Position numbers and translations under genes: made by a program. The notes under the pieces were generated by a model. It did no database searches. It was not told the origin of the DNA and was given only the letters and a program-made list of their open reading frames with translations. Source: Mesocentrotus franciscanus (taxonomy: Eukaryota; Echinodermata; Echinoidea; Camarodonta; Strongylocentrotidae). Taken from it: a stretch of 64,000 bases of DNA. The stretch is taken from positions 19,145,744 to 19,209,743 of the forward strand of contig CP137670.1 of assembly GCA_037976565.1 (NCBI GenBank). The letters are read 5' to 3'. Below are positions 12,601 to 25,900 of the stretch, in pieces. Within the stretch, counting starts at the first letter, position 1; each line of letters starts with the position of its first letter.

Positions 12601-15600
12601 TGCGCATAGGCAGATAAAGGACATTTGTACAAACCTCTTAAACCCATCGAGAATAATGCTGGATTCGTGTAAATGACAGTTACGTAATCATTCATTCATG
12701 CACCGACGGTGCTTTTATGGTACGCAGGTGGAATTATGTTTTTCAAGAGGGCAAACAAAATGTATCCACGAAGCAACTCAGTCATTTTGGCAATGATTAT
12801 TATAAAATGCACAAAGTGGGACTTCTCCATGTTTAAAAGACATGGGCGTTGTGGCGTGCGCCTGTAATCCAGCTAACAATGGAAGTTACAAACTGATTCA
12901 GCCGAGGACGCAGATTCGAACCTGAGTCACGTCTTTCGGATGGTGACGAATAAAGGTCGGTCCCCAGACGTAAATAATCATATCTGATTGATACATGTCT
13001 GTAAAAACCCAATTACACACACACATAATAAAAACATGCACTCAAGGGGAATCAAAATAAAACAGAATATGACAAATACTACGAGTAAGAATCGCAATGA
13101 AACTATTCTTTCAATCTAAAGACTATAGGTATATTATGACCTTAAATACAATTTAATATTGATATCACATTCGGTAATAAAAAAAAAGACATTCCAATGG
13201 TATTACTGTTATCAGGGGTGTTATTTCTTATTTTATCCCTTTTGGGACAGCCATTCTACATAATACTTGTCTGGTCTATAGCTCAGTTACTTTTCATTGA
13301 GAGCCCTATACCAGATGCATGAATAGAAAGGGCGAAACCTATGCACGCAATGTGTTCATGATTGTTGCATTACCATACTGCGTTTGACGCAAGGAATTTA
13401 AAAAAAAAAAGGAAAATATTCTTTAAAACCCTTAAACTGGCAACACGTTGATAGATTCAGAATCACTGTTTTTCGATCAAAATTTACCACTTTTTCAAGT
13501 TTTCGACAAAGTTGGTATCCATGATTATTGTTTTTAGATACATTTGCGTTTTATTAGAACAATGTAGCATTAAAAGAAAAATATTACTTTTGCCAATTTG
13601 AAGAACAATTTGTGAATTGATTTGATTTGATTTGATTTGATTCATTTATTTATTCACGGTAAAAGCCCAGTTCAGCTGTTTGGCTGTTTTACAATGGGGC
13701 TGTTTTACAATGGGGCTGTGCATATACAATAAAAATACAAAGCAATCATAAAAAACAAAACCATATATCATATAAAGAGATCAATTTAGCCCTTAAAAAA
13801 AATCCCTGTCCTTAAAGGGTTGAGCAATATTTAGTGACTATAAATAGGAGTGAGAAAGGGGAAGCACCGATTAGAGTAATTTATGTACATTGAAGGACAT
13901 TCCTTGATGGGGTGCATGCTTTCTAAACTAAGCAACCGTTATTTCACGGGGAAACCATAACATAGAACTGCGCCATGGGGCACAACGTTTCGTAACCCAG
14001 TTACCATCCTCAATCCCTTTCTCCGGGAGCGTTGGTCTTTCCTCATCACCATGCGTGCATGCATTGCCGGGAGCTAGAGGTGGCGGCCCGGTCATATGCC
14101 GGTGGTTTCGGGGATACCGAGCGAGGCGAGGCAGACACGCTATCAACAACTCGTTGCGTAGTGGTCTCTCAGCCTAAATAGACCAGGGCATCGTTTCACG
14201 ATGCTAAATTCACGTGCTAAATTTAATACACGCATTTCAATGGTTTGGCGGCAAACTTGCAAGTGTACTTATGACGGTTTCGAGACACGATGCCATGTCT
14301 ACTTTGTATTTCAAATTATACATGTTTTTCTTCAGAACCCCTGGTTAGCAACCACTTTGCATACATTGGCCGTTGCTATGTGTAGCAAACCTTTGGCAAG
14401 CTTTTGAGCCGTCAAGAGAAACTTTTGTTCAAGAAGCACGCATAACACTAGTAAACAGGTCCATTGCGTGATGTATCGGCTGGACCTCCGAGCAGCATTC
14501 GCCGTTTGCATTCTTTTTACATGTTTATTCGCAACTGATTAATATAAACCTAATTCTTTTTTAGATTTTGAATTCTTTTACTTCTTGCTGGTTACTAAAA
14601 AGTAACCCTCTTTAGATTGTGCTGTCAAAGCATTAAATAGAAGACAAGTCAGAGGCTCTGTGTGGCGATTACATGTGCCAAAACGCATTACATGTTCAAT
14701 GGCATTATAACCCAGTTGGAAGAAAAATATAATATGCAAACGCTGCAAATAGAAGATTGAGGTAGTAATTGTATATGTCACTGACACAATATGAATTAAA
14801 ATGGTCACAAAATGATTCCACTTAAACAATGTTGATACAAAATTAAAGCTAAAATACATTCATGAATTTACTTGTATTCCATAAAGGTAAAATATGAACC
14901 AATATATGCATATTAATCATATCTATTATAGTGGGCCACCCAATATAGCTCTGTTTATACCAGTAACCAGAGGCGTTAGGACGCACTCGTTTTTCCGAAG
15001 GTTCATGATTCCCAAAGTTCTATATTCCGAAACATAAACTTCCCATATCAGCCCGAAGATTCCACATTCCTTGAATGAAATAGGGTTCATAATTTTCAAA
15101 TATTTTTTGTCTTATTTTGAGGATTCGTTTATCAGAAGGTTAATCATTCCGAAAATGATATAGGGTTCTTTATTCTAAAAGTTCGTCATTCCGAAAAAAA
15201 AACGATGCAGGGTTCTACGTCATCTTCGTAAAAACGAACCTTCCGAATATTGATCTTTTGGAGTAAGAACCCTTCGGATTAACGCACCTTCGGAATTATG
15301 AACCTTTCGGAAAAAAAAACATGTAGACTGTCGTTAGGAGATTGCTCTATATTACGCTTGGATGACGACATTGTATCATTTTATCACCTCAACCATTTTT
15401 TGAATGACTTGTCAAACTTCTTACTTATCTCTCAAATTTAAAACCCTTGAGGTTCGATTTGACATCGTCTATGAAACTAAGGGGTAGATTATGATCAGAA
15501 TAAACATGAATTTTCCGAGAAAATAATGATTGTATGAAATCATATTCTTCGTGTCGAATCAATATCTTCAAAATGGAAAACAGTCCAATGAGCTGTCAAA

Positions 15601-18600
15601 CTTCGTTCATTTAATTACCAGCCCTTACATGTATTCAATTGTTTTCGCAATGAAATTAAAATGAGATAAAGACCAGGGCCTTGTTTCATAAAACTTGATA
15701 TCAATAGGAAGTTACAATCTACTGTTATAAGCTACTGAAATCATGGCATCTGATTGGCTGAGAGCAATTTTGTCATAGAAATTCAGCATCTGTTATAGAT
15801 AACAGGTTTTATGAAACGGGCCCCTGAAGCAGAATTTTAAAATCGGTTTGTATGACATCACATCCTTCACAGCTTCCAAGAACTAACGTGTAAGAAAACA
15901 AAAGTCGCCATAATTTTTCTCATATGATAACTGTCTCTTTGTTTCTTCTTCATTTTCTTAATAAAAGACTTCCAAGGCTCAAGATATCGGGTTTAGTGCT
16001 TGGATACCAGTGAGTGGGGATGCACGGGTGTGGTTACGTAAGGAACGTCGTTAACCTCTGGACTCGCAAAGTTAATATCTTAATTGGATAACACGCAGCG
16101 CCGAACAATCGCACCGGGCTAGATGTCACGGTTTATTTCCATTTGGTCCAATGTCTGGTCTGGACTTTTCTTTATCCATTCTAGATCCATCTACTATCCT
16201 GCATTTCCATTGTCATTTTTTTCCTAAATCACATTCATTAGTAATACATTTTGCCTTTTATGATTTTATCACTTATTAAATCGTAGTCCCGAAGAATCAC
16301 ACCGGGTTTGATGTAACAGTTTATTTCAATTTGGTCCCACGTCTTGTTCTTTTCTCTTTCTAATTCCGGCATGTCCAGTATATATATATTTTTAAAATAT
16401 TTTCATTGATGGTCCATTTCGCCTGTAAAAACAGTTAACTGGATAACACGCAGCACCGAACATTCGCACCGCGTTATTAAAACGTTAAGCGATGAAAATG
16501 TTTATGTATATTTGGTCCATATCTGGTTCTTTATCTGTCTAATTCAAGAGCAATCTACAATCCGGCATGTCCGGTATCACTGTTTTCTCAACCATATAAT
16601 TCATTTATCGATTATCCATTTTACCTGTAATTATTACTAATATTATATTAGTTAATTAGATAACTCGCAGCATCCAACATTAATTCACACCGGGTTAGAC
16701 ATGTCCAGTATTATTTTTTTCTTCTAAACCACATCCATTGATAATAATATCGGCTAATTGAATAACTGGCAGCGCCGAGCATTTATACCGGTTCGAAGTA
16801 ACGGTTTGTTTCCATTTGGTCCAATGCAAATTTGTATCGTTTTAAGTTCATTTCATTTTGTTTTTGGTCTCTCCCACAAACATCTACCATCCAGCACGGC
16901 TATAAATATATATACAGTCAAACCTGCTTTAGTGACCACCTGTCTACAAAGACCACATTTTTTGTTTCCCATGTGTATAAATGGTTTCTCATTGAAAAAT
17001 GTACTAAAGGAATCTGTCTACAAAGACCACCTGTCTGTAAAGACCACTTTTGTGTTCCCCTTGGGTGGTCGCTATAGACAGGTTTGACTGTATATAGGCC
17101 CTATAATATATACATATATATATATATATCCATTTTATCTGTTATCAATCGAAAATGTCCTCTATAAAAGGATATACACATTATTTTGTTTCTAATTTAA
17201 CCTAATCATGAATTCACCACCTTCAAATCAATACAATGCTTGAATGAAATCAACCCCCACCCCCGCCCCCTCTCTTTCTCTTTCTCGTCATTTTTTTTTC
17301 CTCGTTTGTGTTGGTGCATGACTTGTGAGAGCGTTGTGTTATTGAATGCAATAAGCCCTTTGTATGACAATCATGTTTTAGTCAGGATCTCCGCGACGAT
17401 TGTAAACATAAATTATGTGTAAGGCTTTTGGTAGTCTGGTACTAAAATGTGTAATTTTCTCCGGTTTTGTAATGTTTGGATAGTTGTGTTTGCTTATAAT
17501 TATGTTTATCTGTTTGTTTCTATTGTTTTAAATTTTGTTCTCCGTGCCTGCAGTGCATTGTGGAAGGAAATCGGTTAACTTACAACAACAAATGTGCGAA
17601 TGAACAAAAGGGACTCGCTAAAACAATTTAAGGCGACAGATCGTTGATATGGGCACTTTAAACTACTCGATGGCCTATCCGCTTTCCTTCGCCACTCAGG
17701 AAATACCTACGCTGGCCCGCTGTTATAGCCGCCTAAGCCCTCGGGGTCTTTGTTTGCTACAGCCCCGATACACGAGCTCTGTAAGGGCTTCGGCAAACAA
17801 TATGGTTCCCGCGGTTAATATATACAAGGGTGAAGTACGATGAACAAGCAAAACGTCATGATGACAATACTTTAGCCCTTCAATGAACCAATTTTTCTAG
17901 AAAAAAAGTCCGCAGTGGGGAAGTGCACACGTTTTGGCACACTCGCTATTATAATGTTACATATTTTCTTTTCCTAACTTTTTTGTGGTTCCTAAAAGCC
18001 TTAATTTTCATTACTGGGGAATTTGAGACGCCTAGTTGGTTAATGAAAAAAGTTAAGTTTAGAACTTTACAAGGGAAAATGGAAGTGAACATACTAACAG
18101 ACACAAACAAGAACACATATGTATAAATATACGACTCAATGAGCTTACCTCGCTTTTTAATCTTGCCCCTGAAAATCTGTTTGGATTAAACCGACAAAAA
18201 ATGAATTAATATAATATTCAGGAATTAGTTTGGCAAATTATCCAATAGGTTATTGTAATTATGACTTCCTTTCCCCCAAAAAGCTTATGTATCACAGCTT
18301 TGTTACAAGAAAAGTGGTAGTTATCCTGAGGGCGATATTGATCATGATCATTTAAAGCTGTTTTCAGTTTCGGGCTGTAATAGAAAAGGGTTCTAGTTAC
18401 ATTTCCTCAAATCTGAACTCTGTCAATAAAGTGAAGTTTTAATATCAATGTGGTTATGTTACAATGGTAGAATGTTGTTCCTAGTTGATAAATTACTACC
18501 CTCTATAAACATGATAAAATATTCATCTACGGTATTTGTTTTTATCGTCTGCTTTTGCCAAAGAAAATGACTGACACCAAACATATACACTAACATAAGA

Positions 18601-21600
18601 CTAACATGAGAGGCTCTCGTTGAAGCTATATTATCACTAGTCACGTGACGCGCTATTGACCAATGACTGGTAGAGAACCACACTATTACTCACACAATGG
18701 GTGCTTTATACATTGCCTACCTTGTAAGTCCCTTCGTAGAGTAGACTGTATGATAATAAGCACTGGATTCTTTGATACCAATACCGTAGTAGTGATATCT
18801 GCAAGTAAAATGATCAAAAAATGCTCCCGAATAAATATGTAGGAACCAAATATACACAGTACAAATCAATAAATTTGCACTCTGCGATAGAAAAAGTACA
18901 CTGATTTTGTGATGCCCATAAAGTTGGAATATTTGTCTTTTTACCTCTTTTAATGAAATGATTGTGACAATCTATCTATCTAAGTATCTTCTCCCAGTTC
19001 GGAGGTTGATTGCCATTCTGGTGCACTCTCGCAGTTTTAGTCCACTCCAGTTCTTGACATTCTCTTCCCAGTTGATTCTGGGTCTCCCTCTAGGTCTATT
19101 TCCTTCCACTCTTCCTTCCAATACATCCTTTAAGAGGCTTTGGTGCCTTTTAACATGACCAAAGTATTTGACTTTTCTCTCCTTAACTAATCCTACTAGT
19201 GCAATTTGTTTACGCCCTGCCATGTGCAATATCTCTTTGTTGGTTTTCATTCGTTTCAGGATATCTTCATCATTCGTCTGTAGATCCACATTTCAAAAGA
19301 TGTTATTCTATTTTCCATGGCCTTGTTTATTGTCCATGTTTCTGCTCCATACAATAGGACAGACCATACATAACAGTTTACTAGTCTCAACCTAAGTGCA
19401 AATTTCACCTTTCTATTTGTGAATAATCCTTTCATTGCCAGAAATGTATTCCGAGCAATTTCTATTCTTCTTTTATTTCTGCTTCGCATCTGGCATCATC
19501 TGTGATATTTTGTCCTAAGTAGATGTGATTACTGACTTGCTCAATGATATGTCCATTGAGTTTCAAACATATTCTAGGCTTGTTCTCTGTTCTACTAAAA
19601 ATCATTGATTTAGTTTTCTTGACATTCATGCTTAGACCAAACTCTTCACTTTTGACTTTTACAATATCCAATTGTGACAATATTATGATGAATTTTGTAT
19701 AGATAAAGTTTAAATTTTCTTAGAACAGGGGGGTGTTTCACAAAGACTAAGATCGACTTTAAGTTGGACTTAAGTATAACAGGCCGTTCGTGCCATTGTT
19801 TGCTCTCACCATTATGATCTTTAGATAATATTTTTTCCTTCAATAATGAATTATCAAAAATGTAAGTTTTGTAAATTTTTTACCATGATTTGTACGTCCC
19901 GTGAGAGACCAATGCCAGTAAATGATGAGAGAAAACAATGGCACGAACGGCCTGTTATACTTAAGTCCAATTTAAAGTCGATCTTAGTCTTTGTGAAACA
20001 CCCCCCTGAGAAGATAAAAGCTTTTTTTATAAAGAATACATCATATTGTCACAATGCTTTCATGGAAACGGGTGTAATAAAGACAAATTATTCTAACGTT
20101 ACGGGCAACAATGTATGTGAACCGTCAAACAGACATATTTATTTTTACAAAATTAAGTAAACATCGATCGGTGCAACGAAGAATGTTGAAAATATATTTT
20201 TTTCTATTCTTTCTTTCAAAGTACAAAGTTACAATTATAGTTTATGCATTTGATTTGCAATTAAACATTTTAAAAAGAAATCAAAATTGCATTTCAACAC
20301 AGATTGAATTCCCAAAGTGCTTTACAAACAAAAGTAATATACATAAATGTATTTTAAACATAGACTAGACAATCAAGATGGAAAAAAAGAAATACATGTG
20401 AAGTTAGGGAATTATACAGGCATATCCGCCCCCCCCCCCCAACAACAACAAAACATAGAAATCGCGAGGCACATCTCAAAAATTAATGCAAGAACACCTA
20501 AGCCCCCTCACCCCCCCCCCAAAAAAAAAAAATTGTCTAGAAGCGCTCCTGCCTGTATCTACAATACATGTACATGGAATTTTTAAACTGTATACGGTTT
20601 TATTATTCGACTAGTGATTTAATTTTACAAATATATTTTCATTTTAATAAAATCGTGTCATTCAAGTGATTAGTCAGTTAAGACAGGACCACTCTGTCTA
20701 TATCGGTAGACAAACGAGGGTCCTCTTCGTTATCAGGTACCTCTTTGAAGTAACCGTCACTTGCTATGGTAAATACGGTCCGTGGAATATAAATTGTGTC
20801 CCAAAGCAGAGGCAATTTTAAATGGCTATCTAATTTCTCCATCGTCCATCGTCCAAAGTTTTAATTTTAATCCATGCAGGACATGACTTTGCAAGGGCTA
20901 AATTGATCAGGGCTTCTTCTTCAAAACGGCAACTCTGTTATTTTATTTTAGTTAATTGCTGTATCTTTCTAATTTCAAAAAGTAATGTCTGTGAAAAGAA
21001 CTTTACACGAACTAATATTCTTTCGAAAAAATCCAAATAAGTTGATTTAACAAGTGGACATGATTTGTGTAGTGACCAATATTTACAATGACATTAACAT
21101 CCGAACCAAGGTTTAAAAACATCGTAAACTTTGATAACACTGGAATTTACGAAACAACATCTCAGACAACAAGAAATCTCTTATTGCGTGACGCCATTAC
21201 CTTGTATGATGTGGTTTCTTGTATTTGAGTGTGTGCGTGCGTGTGTGTTGTGTGCGCTTGTGGTTGTTTTGTTTGTATGTTTGTTTTGTTTCGTTTCGTT
21301 TGTTGTGGTATTTGTTACTACGTCGTTGTAATCATTTGTATTTGAAGAGATGAGAATAAAAGTCTGATTTCAGTGGCTGACCCACGTGCAACCTCCCCCT
21401 TCCATTTTTTTTGTTCAATCTCAGTGGAGGTTCGAGGAGTAGGGGTGTATCGAGGGATCGTGCTACCGGCCGAGAAAAGGGAGGGGAAAGAAGAGAAGAA
21501 AAATGGTTCGATGGCCATTCTTTTTTCTTCTTCTTCTTCTTCTTCTTCTTCTTCTTCTTCTTCTTCTTCTTCTTCTTCTTTTTCTTCTTCTTCTTCTTCT

Positions 21601-22555
21601 TCTTCTTCTTCTTCTTCTTCTTCTCTTTCTTCTTCTTCTTCTTCTCCTTCTTCTTCTTCTTCTTCATTTTTCTCTTCTTCTTTTAGTATCATTTGTGAAT
21701 GAATGTATGTATGAATTTCTGACTTCTGCCCCCCCCCCCCTTCCTGCGAGACAATCCTGAGTCTACCACTCAAACTAAAGTAATCATGTTCTTTAAAACA
21801 TTTTTTCATCCCTTTTTGTTTGTTGGTTCCTTTCTCTGTCTTGTGGCACGCCAAGTATTCCGGTCCTTGACCCCCCTTCACATTAATCTTGGACTTCAAT
21901 ATTCATGAACCAGTTAATGCAAAATGTGCCTACATGTATAATCTTTAGAAACACCTCCTTCTTCTTTATATCTTTCTCCTTCTCTCCCCTCTCTCTCTCT
22001 CTCTCTCTTTCTCTCTGTCTGTCTTTCTCTGTCTCTGTCTCTCCCTCTCTCCCCCTCTCTTTCCCCTGTCCAACATTCTCTCTGCTCCTCTCTCTCTCCC
22101 TCTCCCTCTCCCCCTCTCTCTCTAGGCCTTTCCCTCATTTTCTCTCTTTCGATAGTATAATATAAAAAAGCCATTAGCAATATAATAATGTAGTTTCTTA
22201 CTTTGAATGTCCTCTCGTTCCAAGTCGTCTAGTAGTCAGATTTGGAAATTTCTGTCGAATTGTCTGGAAGAAAAAGATAGAAATGGAATACAATCAAACG
22301 GTAACGTATTGAGTTATGGATGCGCTTTCAATTAAAAAAAAAATCATGATTCAATGTGCATGCTGATAAGACGATCATTATATTGCATAACTACTAGTGA
22401 TACAGCGCGATTTCCTCGAGTTAATCTCGTGACGATGAAAATAGCACACTGTTTGAATCGCACAAGATTTTTCGGCAAGGCTCATAATAATGATAGTAAT
22501 AACAACCGCAATAATAATAATAATTATAATTATAATGATAACAACAATAATAACG

Positions 22556-22613
<58 letters not shown>

Positions 22614-22964
22614 TAATAATAATAAAAATCATCATCATAATCATAATAATAATTATAGTAACAATAATAATTATAATAATAATAATAACAATAATAATCA
22701 TCCCAGGGTAGCCTCATCAGTATTGATACTGTTCTCCCTGAGGGCCCTGCAATCATACTACATGTATTACCCCTGGCATTAGCTGAGCTACCATGAAAAA
22801 CATTCAAGCATTCCAGGAATGTTTTCCTACCGGGTAACCATTTACCTCACCTGGGTGGAGAATGGCAAATGTAGCATTAATTTCACAGGGATGGACTTTC
22901 AAAGCGCTTTGTATCCAGTGGGATGTAAATTGCAGCAATAATGATCTTTAATTTTTATCTTTTT

Positions 22965-22997
<33 letters not shown>

Positions 22998-25900
22998 ATT
23001 CTCACTCTCTTTCTATATCTCTTTCTTCTTCCTCTTTTCTCTCTCGCTATCTCTCTCCCTTATTCCCCCTCTCTATATATCTTTGTATCTTATGCGCTTT
23101 GTGTTCCGTTTGTCTGGGAAACTGATATAAAAATGATTATATCTTCACTATTTGTATCTCTAATGTTTTTGCTAAACAGAATGGTAAGATCACTTGTAAC
23201 GTTGGTAATAGAATACAAATTATTCACTGTTGTTCCAAACACATTGATAAGAGAGTAGTAGTTTGGAACGGTTCGCATGGCGACGGAGTAAATTACATTC
23301 CACGATCGGTCATTGAAAAACAAAATGTCTGCAGTCGTAGTCTTGAAGCAAGTCGGCCAATCCTGTTCGGTCGTATTTCTCTGAAGATATCTCTAAAAGC
23401 CATGCAGGGCAGGAATTTTAAACGGCTGTGAATCAGCTTTTCTTTTTCAAACTGCATGAAAGTGTTATTTTAGCATATCGCTCAAAATAGTTTCTGAATT
23501 GATATTCATGTACTTGGATAGAAAACTTAGATGTTGAAAAGTTTCAACGCAATATGTGCGCTGTTCAATTTGCAATCATTACTTTGTTGTAACGATCTCA
23601 ACTGTCACATGACGCGTGAAATACCACACCATTCGCTGACGGAGTCCTAAGTCACGCAAATCATGCCTCGTGTGCAACGGGTATAGATTATATTGGCGCT
23701 AACAAGTTACGTCAAAAAATATGAGTTAACCTATTCTTCAATCTGTTAGCAGATGAAATGCTTATGTCAATTTTGTTTCTTTCTGATGGAAAATATGAAG
23801 CGAACGATGATATTGTGATCGTTCTAATCCTCTTGTAATAGACCTGTTTTATATATGTTTCAATGTTTTGTATATGTAAATCATGCGCAATTCGGTATAA
23901 CTATAGCGAATTTGATTCTTTTAAATAAACTATCAATCAATCAACTAATGTTTCTCCCCAGAATCCCTGTTTATCTACTATTATCTATATGAACTATCTA
24001 ATTGATTAATTCACCTGCTATGTGTAATGGCATCTCCATTGATGAAATCCACTTTGTATACATAAGCATGCTGTTGTTATGTCTGACAAGCCTCTGGTAA
24101 GCTTTAGATTTGTAAAAAGAAGCCTTTGTTCAAGAAGCATGCATAAAAATATCAAACAGGTCTATGTCCTGGGAGGTGTTTCACAAAGACTTAGATCGAC
24201 TTTAAGTTGGACTTAACTATGGCAGTCCATTCATGCCACTGGTTGCTCTCACCATTATGATCATTGGATAATATTTTTTCCTTCAATAATGAACTATTAA
24301 AAAAATGTAAATTCTTTAGACTTGTGACCTTGATTTGTAAGTCCCTTCAGAGACCAATGCCAGTAAACGGTGAGTGAAGCCAGTGGCATGAACGGCCTGC
24401 CATATTTAAGTCCAACTTAAAGTCGATCTTAGTCTTTGTGAAACACTCCCCAGGTCTTCTTGTAAAGCACTGCTTGGTCTGAACGCAAAACTACGTGTAG
24501 TTTTTCATGACGCACAACACCACGCGAAAGGAGACCATTATTACATAACATCGGATATATACCTCGAAGATTTACTCCTAGGTCATGAGATCTGTTTGTC
24601 CACCCCGCCATGAATAGATGATGGCGAGAAAACAGTGGACATACAAGATCTAAACACTGATTAATTCGCGTTATCAAAGTCGGATATGTTCAGACGCAAA
24701 GAGGATTTATCAATATCTAAATAGATCAATTACAAGTAAAACCACTTTGTAGTGTAACGGTGAACCTACAAGGTATTTTATTATTGGGCCAGGTTTGTTT
24801 AAGAATTTCTCAGACTTGCCGTCATCATGGGAAGGAATTTTTCAGATTTTCAAAGGATGACGCCGCTGTTTTGTCGCCAAAAGCATGATCCGCCCTAATC
24901 CTCACAAAAAGAAAAACTAACAAACATCCGTAAACTAAGACAAAGCAATGTAGCTGAAGTACAATTGCATATACATGTAGGATGTGCGTGATACACTGCT
25001 AGTGAATTGAATGTTGATTCCAGTAATTTAATTCAATTTTGTATTATTGTCACTCCCAATTGTCATGATTATCGTGTATTTGTGTTATTTTGTTTTACAA
25101 AATGCTGACGTTGGTCCTAATCAAATAATTGGTTGAGACCAGACACGTGACTCGATCGACATTTCCAAATGTATTAAAAGTCATTATAAAGTGCTACTGA
25201 AGTGTTTTTAGTATTTTTCTAGTCATGTAGATATCTTTCATTTTGACATTTTTCTAAAGGCATTATTATTATACTCGCGCATTATACCTCAGTCACTCTG
25301 TCAAACCGACTTTACACCTACTCCAAACGGACCGATTTTAGGCCATAGACGTAATGTATTATAGTTGTTCGGTCTGTTGTCGGTCTGTTGTCGCTGTGTT
25401 GTCGCTGTGTTGTCGGTCTGGTGTCGGTCGTGTTGGTGTGACTAAGGTATCAGTATGGTTATTCCCTCTCGGTGGTTTCAACACAGTCCAGACACCTTGA
25501 ACTATCCATGTCGCAATGTTTAAAAGGCACTTCGTGTGGATAGTACCAACTAATGCCCTAACTGATGCAATATATAAATAAGCCGATCAGCTTTTGGTTA
25601 TAATTATGTTTACTTTTTGTGAGGAAATTACATGTCCGGCAAATCAAATTGAATCCTGTGTCAGCAGAATATTTGTACAGATGAAGTTTGCAAAGGCTTA
25701 GAAAAGCAACAACGAGATCTGTGTGTTCGGTTCAATTATTCATATTCATCATTTTAAAATATTGACTTTTTTTCTTAAAAAGAGAGAGAGTTGTAAAGTT
25801 GTATTATTTTACAAGGTTTGCATTGAAATTTCAAAGTACACAAAGCGAGCATTTTACTCATTCTTCCAATCTCCTTCACCATGGCAGGGATAAGTTGGAA

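Larger units (their letters stand above)
10918..18148 (-). other. RFX6: RFX6 intron 6, 7.2 kb
   Basis: The longest RFX6 intron. It contains the 11.3-kb MITE, the 12.8-kb SINE, a LINE tail at 13.6 kb, the CCGAAGGTTC array, MITEs at 15.7 and 16.9 kb and an old tandem array. A dispersed fragment at about 14330-14450 (TTGTTCAAGAAGCACGCATA) recurs at 24100-24170. Between these I see no exon-like sequence. Confidence 0.6.

Noticed and set aside
16758..17087. 109-codon plus-strand frame
   Set aside because: It runs from the old tandem array into the TA-target MITE and encodes only the element's inverted repeats.
21318..21899. Poly-Glu, poly-Lys, poly-Ser and poly-Phe frames
   Set aside because: They are translations of a pure (TTC)n tract in an RFX6 intron, present in every frame and on both strands.
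22354..22807. Asn-rich and Ile-rich frames of up to 142 codons
   Set aside because: Translation of an interrupted AAT microsatellite; no conserved sequence outside it.
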